Assembly: GCA_022824865.1 (NCBI GenBank)
Contig: JAJDZD010000055.1
Location: 1 to 64,000, forward strand
Length of the DNA stretch: 64,000 bases
Source of the DNA: Chloroflexota bacterium
Lineage (GTDB): Bacteria > Chloroflexota > UBA11872
Direction of reading: 5' to 3'
Positions 1 to 8,922 of this stretch are shown here, one piece after another. Numbering within the stretch: the stretch's first letter is position 1; the number at the start of each line of letters is the position of its first letter. Under the pieces are notes generated by a model. That model worked only from the letters and a program-made list of their open reading frames with translations, made no database searches and was not told the origin of the DNA. Both the position numbers and the translations under genes were made by a program.

Positions 1-42
1 CTGCCGCGCCAACGCCACAAACTCCGCCCGCTGCTCCGTCAT
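1..42 (-). CDS. IS481-like transposase, N-terminal fragment (runs off window)
   Basis: Reverse-strand ATG at 40-42 opens a frame reading MTEQRAEFVALARQ up to the window edge. IS481-family transposases commonly begin this way (M-S/T-E-Q-R-x-E-F-V-x-L-A), just before their helix-turn-helix. Repeated transposon-end-like motifs lie directly upstream at 91-140, as expected if this is the start of an insertion sequence. Only 14 codons are visible, so the family call rests on the short N-terminus plus the end structure; the catalytic DDE domain lies outside the window. Confidence 0.55.
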   Translation of the reverse strand, partial: MTEQRAEFVALARQ

Positions 43-90
43 CGATCGATCCTCGAACGGCACCGGCTCATACCCTCATGGCTCCCCAAG

Positions 91-140
91 GTGTCCACCA
101 TGTCTCCGAACGGGTGTCCATGATGTCTCCGGTCTACACA
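91..140. repeat. Insertion-sequence end with tandem transposase-site-like repeats
   Basis: Two imperfect 18-bp direct repeats (91-108 and 114-131, both gtgtcca..atgtctccg) lie 23 bp apart, ending in ggtctacaca at 131-140. Read on the reverse strand the element begins TGTGTAGACC and leads into the transposase fragment at 42. TGT ends with repeated binding motifs are typical of IS481-type elements. The element boundary is therefore probably near 140. No target duplication can be checked because the other end is outside the window. Confidence 0.5.
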
Positions 141-418
141 CCCTGCCAGGGAGAGGGAATGGGACGGCGGCTCCTTGGAAGGCGGGGGCGCAGGGGATTT
201 AGGTGGGGCGTGGGTTTCGAGCGGAAGACCCCTCGGAGGCAGGAGTGAGCGGAGAGTAGTTCAGGAGTGAGAGAAGACGGGAGTTAGGGGGAAGGGGAGA
301 GGGGAGAGAAGTGAGAAAAGAGGAGGAGGGATGGGAGTGGTCCACGAAGGGCACGAAGGGCCACGAAAGGGGGACGGCGTCTGCTTGGAGGGCGGGGGTC
401 GAACAGCGCGGGTGGGGG
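141..418. other. Intergenic, purine-rich, with internal direct repeat
   Basis: No convincing gene. A roughly 30-bp motif (gggacggcg..ct.cttgga) occurs near 161-190 and again, diverged, near 367-400. Between them, 241-331 is almost purely G and A on the top strand (runs of ggggaaggggagaggggagag). A very similar purine tract lies at 37577-37660, again beside tgtcca-type repeats. The 91-aa frame at 331-606 is low-complexity and overlaps the peptidase gene, so it is not called. Confidence 0.5.
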
Positions 419-1372
419 TTACCAGGGGCATAGGGGGGATGTCAGGCCGGCGCGGTAGGGTCCCGGCAGGGTTCCGCAGACGTCGGAGAACTCGGCGTCG
501 GCGACTCCGCGGGGTCCGGTGGGCGGGGGTAGGTGTTGGGTCCAGGCGAGGGCGGCGCGGAGGCCCTGGAGGTTTTGGGGGTAGTCGGGGTGGGTGTGGG
601 TGGTGAGTTCGACGATGGCGACGTGGATGCCGCGCTGGGCCAGGTACCTGGAGGCCTGGCCGCTGAGGGGGTAGGCGGTCCAGCCCCTGAGGTAGGTGTA
701 TTGCGCGGCGCGGGTGATGGTGCTGGCGAGTTCGACGGAGCCGGCGCCAGGGCCCGGCACGACGAAGCCGCCGCGGCTGTGGAGGAAGATGGCGGCGACG
801 AAGGGCCGGTCGAGCAGGTAGCGGGCGAGGGCGCGGGTTTCGGGCTCTGAGAAGGGCCGGGTGCCGCCGGCGCCGGGGACGAAGCCGGAGGGTCCATAAG
901 CGTCAGGCTGCCAGCCGGCGTCCCAATTGCGGTTGAGGTCGACGCCGTTGGCGTTGGCGCGGGTGCCGGCTATGGCGCCGTCGGGGTTGAGATCGGGAAT
1001 TATGGCGAGGCCGACGCCTTCGGGAATTTCGGCGAGGTTTTCGCGGAAGTGGTCGAGCAGGAGGTTGGCGAGGACGGTGGAGTTGGCCTCTCGGCCCTGG
1101 TGGATGCCGCCGATGACGGCGAGCCAGCGGGGACCGGCACCCAGCTCGATGCCGCGGATGGGGCGGCCCTGGACGGAGTGGCCGAGGAGGACGGGGGCGA
1201 TCGGGGCAGCTTGTGAGTCAGCGTCTGCTGTCGCGGCAGTTTTTGGCTCCGGCGATTCGCTGGTCGGCGGGTTCTGCGCGGCAACGCTGGTTGGGATGCC
1301 AATCAATGAAAGCAGGCAGGCGGTTGCGAGGATGGCGGCCGCGGCAATGCCGGTCGTGGCTCTGGTCAGCAC
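419..1372 (-). CDS. Secreted M14-family zinc carboxypeptidase-like protein
   Basis: About 317 residues. Predicted to hydrolyse C-terminal or peptidoglycan-type peptide bonds outside the cytoplasm. The N-terminus is a signal peptide (hydrophobic stretch about residues 8-32 ending SVAAQ). Zinc-site features of M14 are visible: GGIHQGREAN (H91, E95), NPDG, DLNRNWD, an FLHSRGG histidine and a late VAIVELTTH catalytic-Glu region. The long open frame continues upstream to 2584, but that part is antisense to the dehydrogenase gene and lacks peptidase similarity. The GTG at 1372 is the first plausible start that leaves a signal peptide; no clear Shine-Dalgarno precedes it, so the start is uncertain. 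It is divergent from the next gene. Confidence 0.8.
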   Translation of the reverse strand: MLTRATTGIAAAAILATACLLSLIGIPTSVAAQNPPTSESPEPKTAATADADSQAAPIAPVLLGHSVQGRPIRGIELGAGPRWLAVIGGIHQGREANSTVLANLLLDHFRENLAEIPEGVGLAIIPDLNPDGAIAGTRANANGVDLNRNWDAGWQPDAYGPSGFVPGAGGTRPFSEPETRALARYLLDRPFVAAIFLHSRGGFVVPGPGAGSVELASTITRAAQYTYLRGWTAYPLSGQASRYLAQRGIHVAIVELTTHTHPDYPQNLQGLRAALAWTQHLPPPTGPRGVADAEFSDVCGTLPGPYRAGLTSPLCPW

Positions 1373-1498
1373 GTGGGAGTTTCCGCAACTTGAGCGCTGG
1401 CGCGTGGCGGCAACTCCCGTCTGTTCCGGGTAGGCGCAGCGCGGGTGGCTGCGTAGTATGCGGCTGGGCTTTGTTGCCGCGTATGACGTGAGGATCGC

Positions 1499-2548
1499 AT
1501 GCCGACTTTTGCCGTTGAGCCGTTGACGAAGGCCACCGCCCGGGTGCTGGGGGCGGCGGGGACGCCGGAGGATATTGCCGGCAAGCTGGCGCGCTGGCTG
1601 ATCAACGCGAATCTGTCGGGGCATCCCTCGCACGGGGTCATCCGGGTGACGCAGTACCTGGCGCAGATCAAGGACGGGGGCTACCGGCCGGCGGAACGGC
1701 CGCAGGTGGTCTCGGAGAGCGAGACCTCGGTGGTGATGGAAGGCGGCGGGGCGTTCGGGCACCTGGCGGCGGAGGAACTGACGATCCGGCTGGTGGAGAA
1801 GTCGCGGGTTTCGCGGGTGGCGGTGGGCGGGATCGCGCGCTGTAACCACATCGGGCGGCTGGGCGAGTGGTCGGAGCTGGCGGTCTCGATGGGGGCGGTG
1901 TTCCTGATGGTGGCGGGCGGTCCGGGGATGATGCGCACGGCGCCGTTTGGGGGTCGTGAAGGCCGGATGAGCACGAACCCGATCAGTTTCGGGGCGCCGG
2001 CGGGCGACGCCGATCCGATCATCCTGGACTTTGCGACCACGGCCGCGGCGGAGGGAAAAATCAGGGTGGCGCGGGACAAGGGCGTGGAGATTCCGCCAGA
2101 GCAGATCCTGGACAACCAGGGCCGGCCCTCGACCAATCCGAACGACCTGTACAACGACGGGGTCATGCTGCCGTTCGGCGGGCATAAGGGCTATGGGCTG
2201 ATGTTGATGATCGAGTTGCTGGCGTCGAACCTGGTGGGCGACACGATTACGGGTGAGCCGCAGTCGCCGATCGGGACGTTCGCGCTGGCCATCGACCCGG
2301 ATGCGCTGGGCGCGGGCGACGGGTTTGCGGCGATGAACGACGCCACGATCATTAGGGTCAAGCAGACGGCCACGGCGCCGGGATTCGACGAGGTGCTGGT
2401 GCCGGGCGACATTGAGCGCAGCTCGCGCGAGGCGGTGGCGGCGGCGGGGGTGGAACTGCCGGACGCGACCTGGAATGACGTGCTGGCCTCGGCGGCGGAG
2501 GTGGGGCTGGACCCGGCGGAAGTGAACGCGATCGCGGCGGGCGGGTAG
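1499..2548 (+). CDS. Malate/L-lactate (sulfolactate) dehydrogenase family protein
   Basis: 349 residues, normal for the type-2 malate/L-lactate dehydrogenase (Ldh_2, YlbC/YiaK) family of NAD(P)-dependent 2-hydroxyacid dehydrogenases. Signature stretches: SHGVIRVTQYL near residue 45, GGIARCNHIGRLGEW near 110 carrying the conserved His, TNPISFGAP near 160, and FGGHKGYGLMLMIELLA near 225. It begins at an ATG just after the divergent peptidase promoter region. Members act on malate, lactate, sulfolactate, ureidoglycolate or diketogulonate, so the substrate cannot be set from sequence. It fits the catabolic character of the window. Confidence 0.88.
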   Translation: MPTFAVEPLTKATARVLGAAGTPEDIAGKLARWLINANLSGHPSHGVIRVTQYLAQIKDGGYRPAERPQVVSESETSVVMEGGGAFGHLAAEELTIRLVEKSRVSRVAVGGIARCNHIGRLGEWSELAVSMGAVFLMVAGGPGMMRTAPFGGREGRMSTNPISFGAPAGDADPIILDFATTAAAEGKIRVARDKGVEIPPEQILDNQGRPSTNPNDLYNDGVMLPFGGHKGYGLMLMIELLASNLVGDTITGEPQSPIGTFALAIDPDALGAGDGFAAMNDATIIRVKQTATAPGFDEVLVPGDIERSSREAVAAAGVELPDATWNDVLASAAEVGLDPAEVNAIAAGG

Positions 2549-2601
2549 CGGCGGCGAGCGAGCGACATTCGGAGGCGGCGCCACCTCGTGAGCCCCGGCT
2601 A

Positions 2602-4242
2602 ATGGGAATGGTCACGTGCCGACGAGTGCTTCGTCTGGGCGGCATCGTTGCGTTGGGGATTCTGTGGGTCGTGGCGCTGGCGGCCTGTGGCGACATCAAG
2701 GTCGTGACCAGGGAAGTCCCGGTGGAGACGATCGTTGTTCGGGAGGTTCCGGTTGAGAAGGTCGTGACGAGAGAGGTTGAGCGGGTCGTCCGCGTTGAAG
2801 TGCCGGTCGAGAGGGTCGTGATCAGAGAAGTCCCGGTCGAAAGGATTGTGACGAGGGAAGTCGAGAGAGTCGTGCGCGTCGAAGTTCCGGTGGAGAGAGT
2901 GGTGACCGAGGAGGCGCCGGTCGAGAAGGTCGTTACTGCCGAAGTTGCGGAAGTCGTTGAAGAGGTCGCGGACGACCGAGTATGTGAGATCGATCGGGAC
3001 GGGACGGTGGAGCGGGTAGTGAATCGGGAGTTTCCTTCGGTCTTTGGGGCGTGGAGTCACATACTTCTGAATCTGCCGATACCGGACGACATTTGGGAAC
3101 TCGAATACGTTGAGCAGATGCGGGCCTATCACGATCTCTTCTGGGCCGGCATGGGGCACGGCTTGGAGTGGGGCTCGACGCCGAATGGGATGCGAGTTGT
3201 CGGACCGTGGCAGTTTGCGCTGGAGCAAAAGAACCGGCTGCATGCTCGGAATCCGTACTGGCTACATCTTGTTCCCATCTACCACTACGGCGCCCATCCC
3301 GAGACATACCCGGAAGATTGGCCGTACTGGCTGCGGGATGAGTCGGGTGATCGAGTTGCGGACGAAGGTTGGGGTGAGCTTCTCATCGACTACACGCATC
3401 CCGCAGCGCAAGACCATTTCGTCCAGCAAGCAATTGCCGTCGCAAAGTGCGGCTTATTTGACGGTATTTTCATGGATTGGTGGACACAAGAAGAGGACTC
3501 AAATCTAGAGATCGCCCACCTCTACCACGGGAACAGGATCAGCGCCGAGGTATCAATGCTTCGACGAATCCGCGAAGCGGTTGGGGACGACTTTCTTATT
3601 GTGGTGAATTCGCGAACGCAGGAGATTCCGCTTTCCGCTCCGTACGTCAATGGGGCGTTCATGGAGGGGCATCGCCGGCACACGCGGGAATACCTGGCCG
3701 AAGTCGAGAGCACCCTGCTTTGGGCCGAAACGAACTTCAGATTCCCCCAGGTCAACGGTTATGAGGCGTGGAGCATCCTGGAGGAACCGCTCAACTCTGC
3801 GCGCAACCAGCAATGGATGCGTGTGTTTACGACGCTGAGCCTGACCCACTCCAACGGGTACGTGTCCTATGTGATCGGCTTTGACGGCGCCCTCAAGCAC
3901 CAGCATGGCTACGAAGTCTGGGAAGGACACGCGGAGGAGCACGCGGCCGGTGAGGTGCATGAGCACACGCATGAGAAGAGCTGGCATGCTTTCTGGGATG
4001 CGCCGCTTGGCCGGCCCGTTGGCGGAGACGAGACAAAGGGCGAGTTGTACGGCGGTCGGGAGGGGCTGTTCATCCGCGAGTTCACGAATGGGTGGGCGGT
4101 GTACAACCGGAGTGGAAGCGCGCAGCTGATCGAGTTGCCGGAGGCTGCTACGGGTGTGCACAGCGGCATCACGGGCACACGGCACTCGCTCGAGGATCTG
4201 GACGGCGAGATCTACATCAAAGGCGATCGCAACGCCGGCTAA
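2602..4242 (+). CDS. Lipoprotein with Glu/Val repeats and a glycoside-hydrolase-like (GHL15-type) domain
   Basis: 546 residues. The N-terminus carries a twin-arginine-like stretch (CRRVLRLGG), a hydrophobic segment and a lipobox LAAC (Cys29), so it should be an exported lipoprotein. Residues about 32-125 are a Glu/Val-rich repeat (EVPVE.VV.REVE.VV), the same module found in the solute-binding lipoproteins at 16857 and 18965. The rest resembles putative glycosyl-hydrolase TIM barrels of the GHL15 type, with FDGIFMDWW (D292) as the likely active-site strand and IVVNSRTQE further on. A second ATG at 2608 aligns better with the paralogues' MITRRQLL start and may be the true one. Catalytic activity is inference. 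Confidence 0.75.
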   Translation: MGMVTCRRVLRLGGIVALGILWVVALAACGDIKVVTREVPVETIVVREVPVEKVVTREVERVVRVEVPVERVVIREVPVERIVTREVERVVRVEVPVERVVTEEAPVEKVVTAEVAEVVEEVADDRVCEIDRDGTVERVVNREFPSVFGAWSHILLNLPIPDDIWELEYVEQMRAYHDLFWAGMGHGLEWGSTPNGMRVVGPWQFALEQKNRLHARNPYWLHLVPIYHYGAHPETYPEDWPYWLRDESGDRVADEGWGELLIDYTHPAAQDHFVQQAIAVAKCGLFDGIFMDWWTQEEDSNLEIAHLYHGNRISAEVSMLRRIREAVGDDFLIVVNSRTQEIPLSAPYVNGAFMEGHRRHTREYLAEVESTLLWAETNFRFPQVNGYEAWSILEEPLNSARNQQWMRVFTTLSLTHSNGYVSYVIGFDGALKHQHGYEVWEGHAEEHAAGEVHEHTHEKSWHAFWDAPLGRPVGGDETKGELYGGREGLFIREFTNGWAVYNRSGSAQLIELPEAATGVHSGITGTRHSLEDLDGEIYIKGDRNAG

Positions 4243-4327
4243 AGCGACGTGGCAGGCGGCTGTGCGTGACGGCCCTTACCCGACGAGCCGGGCAGGGTAG
4301 GGGTGAACGGTTTGATCGACTCTGAAT

Positions 4328-4375
4328 GATCAACGCGCCCCGGACGCTCTTTGCGAGCACCCGAGGCGCGTGATC
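4328..4375. terminator. Hairpin between convergent genes
   Basis: GATCAACGCGCC at 4328-4339 pairs with GGCGCGTGATC at 4365-4375 (11 pairs with one bulged A), with a smaller gctc/gagc stem inside. It sits between the convergent ends of the lipoprotein gene and the aminotransferase gene, as expected for a bidirectional terminator. There is no strong T-run. Confidence 0.45.
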
Positions 4376-4426
4376 TGAATGCCGTTTATGCGCCGTGCGC
4401 GGTGAACGCCGAGCGCTTGAGGCCGC

Positions 4427-5602
4427 TTACTCCAGGAACGCCTCCATGCGGCGGAGGGATTCCTCCAGGTTTTCCATGCTGGTGGCGAAGCTGAGGCGGA
4501 CGCAATTGTCGTCGCCGAAGTCGCTGCCGGGGACCACGCCCACGTGGGCGTCCTCAAGGAGGCGATTGGCCCACTCGGTAGACCCTGACGCGCCCACCTG
4601 CTCGAAGGTATCGGACACGTCGGGGAACACGTAGAAGGCGCCGCCGGGCTCGGGGCAGATGACACCTTCGATCCGGTTCAGCGCGTTGCTGACGAACTCA
4701 CCGCGGCGTTCGAACTCGCTGCGCATCATCTCCACGCAGTCCTGGTCGCCATCCAGGGCGGCGGCCAGGGCGTGCATGGTGAAGGTGGCGGCGCCGCTGG
4801 TGGTCTGCGACTGGAGCTTGGCCATGCCCTTGATCAACTCCACCGGCCCGGCCGCGTAGCCCACGCGCCAGCCGGTCATGGAGTAGGTCTTGGAGCCGGC
4901 GTTGAAGGTGATGGTGTGGTCGTAGGCGTGATCCGACACCGCGCCGAAGCTCTTGAAGGTGCGGCCGCCGTAAAGCAGGCGGTCGTACATCTCGTCGCTG
5001 AAGGTGATGACGTCGGTGTCCGCCAGCACCTCCACCAGGGCCTCGGTCTCTTCGGGCGAGTAGGCGGCGCCGGTGGGGTTGCTGGGGGAGTTGAAGACGA
5101 ACACGCGGGTGCGGTCCGTCAGCGCGTCGCTGAGCTGCTGCGGCGTGATCTTGAAGTCCTGGTCTGCGCCGGCGTTGACGATGACCGGGACGCCGCCGCA
5201 GAGCTTGACCTGCTCGGGGTAGGACACCCAGTAGGGCGCGGGGATGATGACCTCGTCGCCCGGGTCCAGCAGGGTGGCAAAGGCCAGGTAGAGGCCTTCC
5301 TTGCCGCCCACGCTGGCGATGACCTGGTCGGGCGTGTAGGTCAAGCCGTTTTCGCGGGCCAGCTTGTTGCAGACGGCCTGCTTGAGTTCAGGCACGCCGG
5401 AGGCCGGCTTGGCGTACTTGGTCTCGCCGCGACCGAGCGCGTCGTCAGCAGCCTGCTTGATGTGGTCAGGCGTGTCGAAATCGGGCTCGCCGGCGCCCAG
5501 GCTGATGACGTCCACGCCTTCGGCGCGCAGGGCGGCGACTTTGTTGCTGACGGCGATCGTTCCCGATTCCGCCAAATCTTGAACACGCTGCGAGATCCTC
5601 AC
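4427..5602 (-). CDS. Class I/II PLP-dependent aminotransferase (aspartate aminotransferase type)
   Basis: 391 residues, usual size for fold-type I aminotransferases that move an amino group between aspartate or another amino acid and 2-oxoglutarate. Visible hallmarks: LGAGEPDFDTP near residue 35, NPTG at 175-178, FSDEMYDRL with the PLP-binding D203 and Y206, the Schiff-base lysine K238 in NAGSKTYSMTGWRVGYA, and the substrate-binding arginine in CVRLSFA near the C-terminus. Start is GTG at 5602. It lies 67 nt downstream of the reverse-strand operon ending at 5670 and may be cotranscribed. Exact amino-acid preference is not determinable. Confidence 0.9.
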   Translation of the reverse strand: MRISQRVQDLAESGTIAVSNKVAALRAEGVDVISLGAGEPDFDTPDHIKQAADDALGRGETKYAKPASGVPELKQAVCNKLARENGLTYTPDQVIASVGGKEGLYLAFATLLDPGDEVIIPAPYWVSYPEQVKLCGGVPVIVNAGADQDFKITPQQLSDALTDRTRVFVFNSPSNPTGAAYSPEETEALVEVLADTDVITFSDEMYDRLLYGGRTFKSFGAVSDHAYDHTITFNAGSKTYSMTGWRVGYAAGPVELIKGMAKLQSQTTSGAATFTMHALAAALDGDQDCVEMMRSEFERRGEFVSNALNRIEGVICPEPGGAFYVFPDVSDTFEQVGASGSTEWANRLLEDAHVGVVPGSDFGDDNCVRLSFATSMENLEESLRRMEAFLE

Positions 5603-5669
5603 GGGCCGGCCTTCTGGTGCAAGTCAGGGGGCGACCATTGTGCCCGACGCGAGCCGGTGACGGGTGCGA

Positions 5670-6908
5670 TTAAGCGGCGTCCGGGACAAACACGCCTTCG
5701 TGTCGGAGGTAGTCGGACACGGGCCGGTCGAGGCGTTCCGGGTATTCCAGGTCCAGCCGGGCGCAGGCGCGCTTGAGACAACGGCTATAGGCCGCCGCAA
5801 CCCCGGTCGCCACGCGGCGCACGCCCATCACGCCGCCCTGCCGCAGCGGGCGCAGCGCGGTCGCAATGGCCGCTGCATCCTCAGGTGGCAGGAGGTCCGG
5901 CGCATCGGCCGGCACCGGCGCATGGCCGTGAGCGGCCACGAAGGCCAGTTCAGCTGCTAAGCGCGCCGCGCCGGCGTAACCCCAGAGCAACCCGGTGTAC
6001 ATGCCGCGGTTGTAGTAGGTCGCGCCCACCATGGCGTGGACCAGCAGGGAGCATCCGGTTTCGACGACCTGGGCGGCGGGACGAGTGTCGGGATCGGGGC
6101 CTGGCGGTGATGGCCGCAAGGGCACGGCAATGCCGTAGCGAGACTCGGCCTGGGCTGCCAGAGGTCGCACGACGTTGAGCGTGGGTTCGATGGAGTCCAA
6201 CGCAGGGTCGGGCCAGTCGCCGCTCCAGGCGGCTAAGGGGGACAGCAATGGCTCGATGTCATCGGCCGTCAGCGCGTCCGCCGCGTGCTTGGGTCCCAGG
6301 AGACCGGCGGCCTGCGGGTCGCGCAGGAGCAGCAGGAGCCGCTGGGCCGATTCCAGCAGGTTGGCCTGCGCCTGCATGGCCGCGACGATGGAGGAACGCT
6401 CGATGGCGCGTTGCAGGCGTCCCGCCTCCGCTGGAACCTGCGCGGCCTCACGCTCCAGCAATTCCCGGGGCGTGCGACGCGAAGGCTGGTAGGGGATCTG
6501 TTGAAGCCGGACTCCCAGACCGTGGGGATCGAACAGCGGCGCGACCGGCTCGTAACGCTGGCGGTCGAGGCTTTCCGGCGAGGTGACGACGAAGTCAGCT
6601 CGCAGCGGGCCCGCGAAGGTGACGACCACCAGTTCGGCGCTGCGTGTCGATCGCGTGCGCCAGCCAAGGATGGGATGAATGGCGTTCAGGGAGTCCTCGA
6701 TCTCGGCCATAAAGGCCGGCCGTTCCTCGTCGGCAACGGCCAGCCGCAGGTCCACGTCCGACCAGCGGTCGGCGGTGCCATCGGCCAGGCTGCCGCCGGC
6801 CCAGAGCGCCTTGACGCGGGGATCGCGGGACAGCACCTGGTGCGCGGACTCTACGAATGGCAGGTGCGGACCGTCAGGGGCAAGGTCCGGGTTGGCCGGC
6901 AGGCTCAC
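5670..6908 (-). CDS. Nucleotidyltransferase-fold protein
   Basis: 412 residues. The N-terminal third has the pol-beta nucleotidyltransferase signature AGGSLADGTADRWSDVDLRL (GS followed by D-x-D for metal binding), seen in aminoglycoside nucleotidyltransferases and related enzymes. The remainder is largely helical with no motif I recognise. Its ATG overlaps the stop of the nucleoside hydrolase by 4 nt, so translation should be coupled. It could modify a small molecule, RNA or protein; nothing here decides which. Confidence 0.75.
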   Translation of the reverse strand: MSLPANPDLAPDGPHLPFVESAHQVLSRDPRVKALWAGGSLADGTADRWSDVDLRLAVADEERPAFMAEIEDSLNAIHPILGWRTRSTRSAELVVVTFAGPLRADFVVTSPESLDRQRYEPVAPLFDPHGLGVRLQQIPYQPSRRTPRELLEREAAQVPAEAGRLQRAIERSSIVAAMQAQANLLESAQRLLLLLRDPQAAGLLGPKHAADALTADDIEPLLSPLAAWSGDWPDPALDSIEPTLNVVRPLAAQAESRYGIAVPLRPSPPGPDPDTRPAAQVVETGCSLLVHAMVGATYYNRGMYTGLLWGYAGAARLAAELAFVAAHGHAPVPADAPDLLPPEDAAAIATALRPLRQGGVMGVRRVATGVAAAYSRCLKRACARLDLEYPERLDRPVSDYLRHEGVFVPDAA

Positions 6909-7768
6909 GCGAGTCGTTCGATCACGCTGAGCAATTCGTCGTGAAACGCGTTCGTGTCGATCGAGCTGGCCAGCCGCAGGTTCGAAGACTCGTCGGCCGG
7001 GGCAAAGCGAACCTGGCCGTCGACCACGCTGGCGTGCCTGGGCGTCGGATCGAGCGTCAGGAAGGTCTCGTCCAGCGCCAGGGTCAGGGCGGCCGGGTCG
7101 TACATGGAGGTCCAGTCGCGCTCGCGGCGGTCGAAGTACGTCTCCAGCATGGTCGCCAGCGAGGCACCTACGCCCGGCGCCTGCCGCACGCGGGGCAGGT
7201 CGTCGCGCCGCAGTTGGGCCTGGCAGGTCACTACGTAGTCGCCCACCAGGACGTTGCCGCCGTGGTTGCAGACGGCGGCCGCGGCCTCGGGATTGGTGCC
7301 GAAGTTGTGCTCACGCGGGAAAGCCGGCTCATGCCGGCCGCCCATCATCACGATGCCTGACAGGCCGTCGGCGACCTCCGGCCGCTCGGCCAGGAGGATT
7401 GCCGCGTTCGTGGCCGGACCGATGGTCGCCAGCCAGACGGGCGGCGGGGCCGCGGCAATCACGTCGGCCATCAGGTCGGTAGCCGAGCGAGGGTCGCAAC
7501 GCGAATCGTCGGCGCCCGGCAGTACCAGTACGTCCCCGGACAGGGTCACAGTGTTGACCTCGCCGCCGGGCGCGCCGGCCGCGACCGGCACGTCGTCGAC
7601 CCCCAATTCGTCCAGCAACCGCAGCGCCAGGGCCGCACGCCAACGCGTGTCGCCCAGCACGGTGGTGACTGCGCGAAGGTTGATGCGGGGGTGGCGAGCC
7701 GCGTAGGCGAGGGCAAAGACATCGTCCACGTCGTCGCCGAGGTCAGTGTCGAGAATCAGCGAAATCAC
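6905..7768 (-). CDS. Inosine/uridine-preferring nucleoside hydrolase family protein
   Basis: 287 residues. Predicted to cleave the N-glycosidic bond of nucleosides, releasing base and ribose. The family's calcium-binding cluster is at the N-terminus: ILDTDLGDDVDDVFAL (D7, D9, D12, D15, D16). Typical downstream strands include LATIGPATNAAILL and IVMMGGRHEP, with a later HNFGTNPEAA. The frame stays open far upstream, but that part is antisense-like; the GTG at 7768 forms a GTGA overlap with the stop of the AlkD-like gene and places the DTD motif at the N-terminus. The downstream nucleotidyltransferase overlaps its stop by 4 nt. Confidence 0.87.
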   Translation of the reverse strand: MISLILDTDLGDDVDDVFALAYAARHPRINLRAVTTVLGDTRWRAALALRLLDELGVDDVPVAAGAPGGEVNTVTLSGDVLVLPGADDSRCDPRSATDLMADVIAAAPPPVWLATIGPATNAAILLAERPEVADGLSGIVMMGGRHEPAFPREHNFGTNPEAAAAVCNHGGNVLVGDYVVTCQAQLRRDDLPRVRQAPGVGASLATMLETYFDRRERDWTSMYDPAALTLALDETFLTLDPTPRHASVVDGQVRFAPADESSNLRLASSIDTNAFHDELLSVIERLA

Positions 7769-8496
7769 GCCGTACGCCTCCCATGGTCGTCCAACCGGGC
7801 CTTGGCCAGCATGGCCCTGGTGAACTGCTTGCGATGGCGCTGCACAAACGCCGCAGTACCATCCGGGTCGACCGCCGCCAGTTCGCGCAGCGCCCAGCCG
7901 ATGGCGAGCCGGATGAAGTGGCGGCGGTCGTGGATGCTGACCTCCAACAGGTCGAGCGTGAGCGCCGGGCGGGGATGGCGGCCGATTGGCGGTACGCGCC
8001 CGAAGCGCTGCAGGCGTCTGCGCGTCGGCCCGCCCAGTCCTCGGTTGAGGGAGGTGGTGGCAACCAGCGCAACCCGGCGGTACCAAAACGGTTCCTCGCG
8101 CGCTGCCCAATCGTTCAGGCGGTCTTCGTCGATAACGCCGGCCTCCAGGTGCCCGGCAACCAGGATCAGCGCCAGCGGATCCGCGATGGCCCACGTATCC
8201 GGCAGGCCGCTCCAGCGCTCCACGAGCCGCCAGCAGGCGTCGTCAAAGGCCGGCCGCGCCGCCAGGCAGTAGATCGCCGTCCAGGCCTCCTCCAGCGAGG
8301 CGTCGAACCACTGCTCGAGTTGATCCAGGCTCGGCTGGCCGTGTTTACGCACATAAGCCGGGGCGACCCGTTCCCAGGGCTTCATGCCGGTTCCAATCAC
8401 GCGCCGGTCCGTCAGCTTCAGGTAGCGGGCTTCACCCGCGGCGCGCTCAGGCGTAGCCACGGCTTCCAGCCGGTCGCGCAGATAGTCAGGCGGCAT
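7765..8496 (-). CDS. AlkD-like DNA alkylation repair protein
   Basis: About 243 residues of HEAT-like helical repeats, matching AlkD-type DNA glycosylases, which remove N3/N7-alkylated bases without flipping them. The N-terminus has the family pattern of a short helix followed by EARYLKLTDRRVIGTGMKP; the C-terminal repeats include HDRRHFIRLAIGWALREL. I chose the ATG at 8496 because it sits just before this conserved helix; a GTG at 8580 would add 28 residues. First gene of a three-gene reverse operon whose members overlap by 4 nt, linking a base-excision-type protein with a nucleoside hydrolase. Confidence 0.78.
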   Translation of the reverse strand: MPPDYLRDRLEAVATPERAAGEARYLKLTDRRVIGTGMKPWERVAPAYVRKHGQPSLDQLEQWFDASLEEAWTAIYCLAARPAFDDACWRLVERWSGLPDTWAIADPLALILVAGHLEAGVIDEDRLNDWAAREEPFWYRRVALVATTSLNRGLGGPTRRRLQRFGRVPPIGRHPRPALTLDLLEVSIHDRRHFIRLAIGWALRELAAVDPDGTAAFVQRHRKQFTRAMLAKARLDDHGRRTA

Positions 8497-8649
8497 TGGC
8501 ACAGCTATCCGTGGGAGGGCGTACGCCACTCTAGCCGCTGCGCTCGTTGCTGGACGCAAGTCTTCCCGGCCGCGGGTCACAGATTATTTGCGGCCGGGGC
8601 TGCGCGGGCGCATCCTGAAGGGGACGACGCACAAGGTCCCGGCATCGCT

Positions 8650-8922
8650 ATGGCCACGAAAAACGGCTCGGTATCTCCTTTCCCGCCGCATCTCAAAGCG
8701 CAACGGCGAAGCGATGTCGTGCGCACGCTGCGGCGCCGCATTGCGCGGTTCGAGTTGCGCTACGAGATCTCCACCGAGGAGATGCTGGATCGGACCGCCA
8801 CGGGCGAGATGCGGGAAACGGCGGAGATTTCACGATGGCAATTCGACGCCGACTTTCTCGAGGACCTGACCGGCGACGCGGCGAAAAGCACGGCTGGCTC
8901 TGGTTCGACCGCTACGAGCTGA
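8650..8922 (+). CDS. Putative antitoxin of a TumA/TumE-like pair
   Basis: 90 residues. Contains FELRYEISTEEMLDRTATGEM followed by ISRWQFDADFLEDL, which resembles the 'FE.KYG.SSEEF...GE...D...W' pattern of small antitoxins that accompany DUF6516/TumE-type toxins. ATG at 8650, preceded by aagg about 12 nt upstream. The long frame running upstream to 7783 is antisense to the AlkD-like gene and is not part of it. Its 3' end overlaps the next gene by 88 nt in another frame. No DNA-binding domain is evident. Confidence 0.5.
   Translation: MATKNGSVSPFPPHLKAQRRSDVVRTLRRRIARFELRYEISTEEMLDRTATGEMRETAEISRWQFDADFLEDLTGDAAKSTAGSGSTATS

Noticed and set aside
1373-2584. Long reverse frame upstream of the M14 peptidase
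   Set aside because: It is antisense to the Ldh-type dehydrogenase, Arg/Pro-rich, and lacks peptidase similarity; it is open only because of GC bias.
4772-5776. 334-residue forward frame
   Set aside because: Shadow of the aminotransferase gene; Gly/Val/Ala-rich antisense translation.
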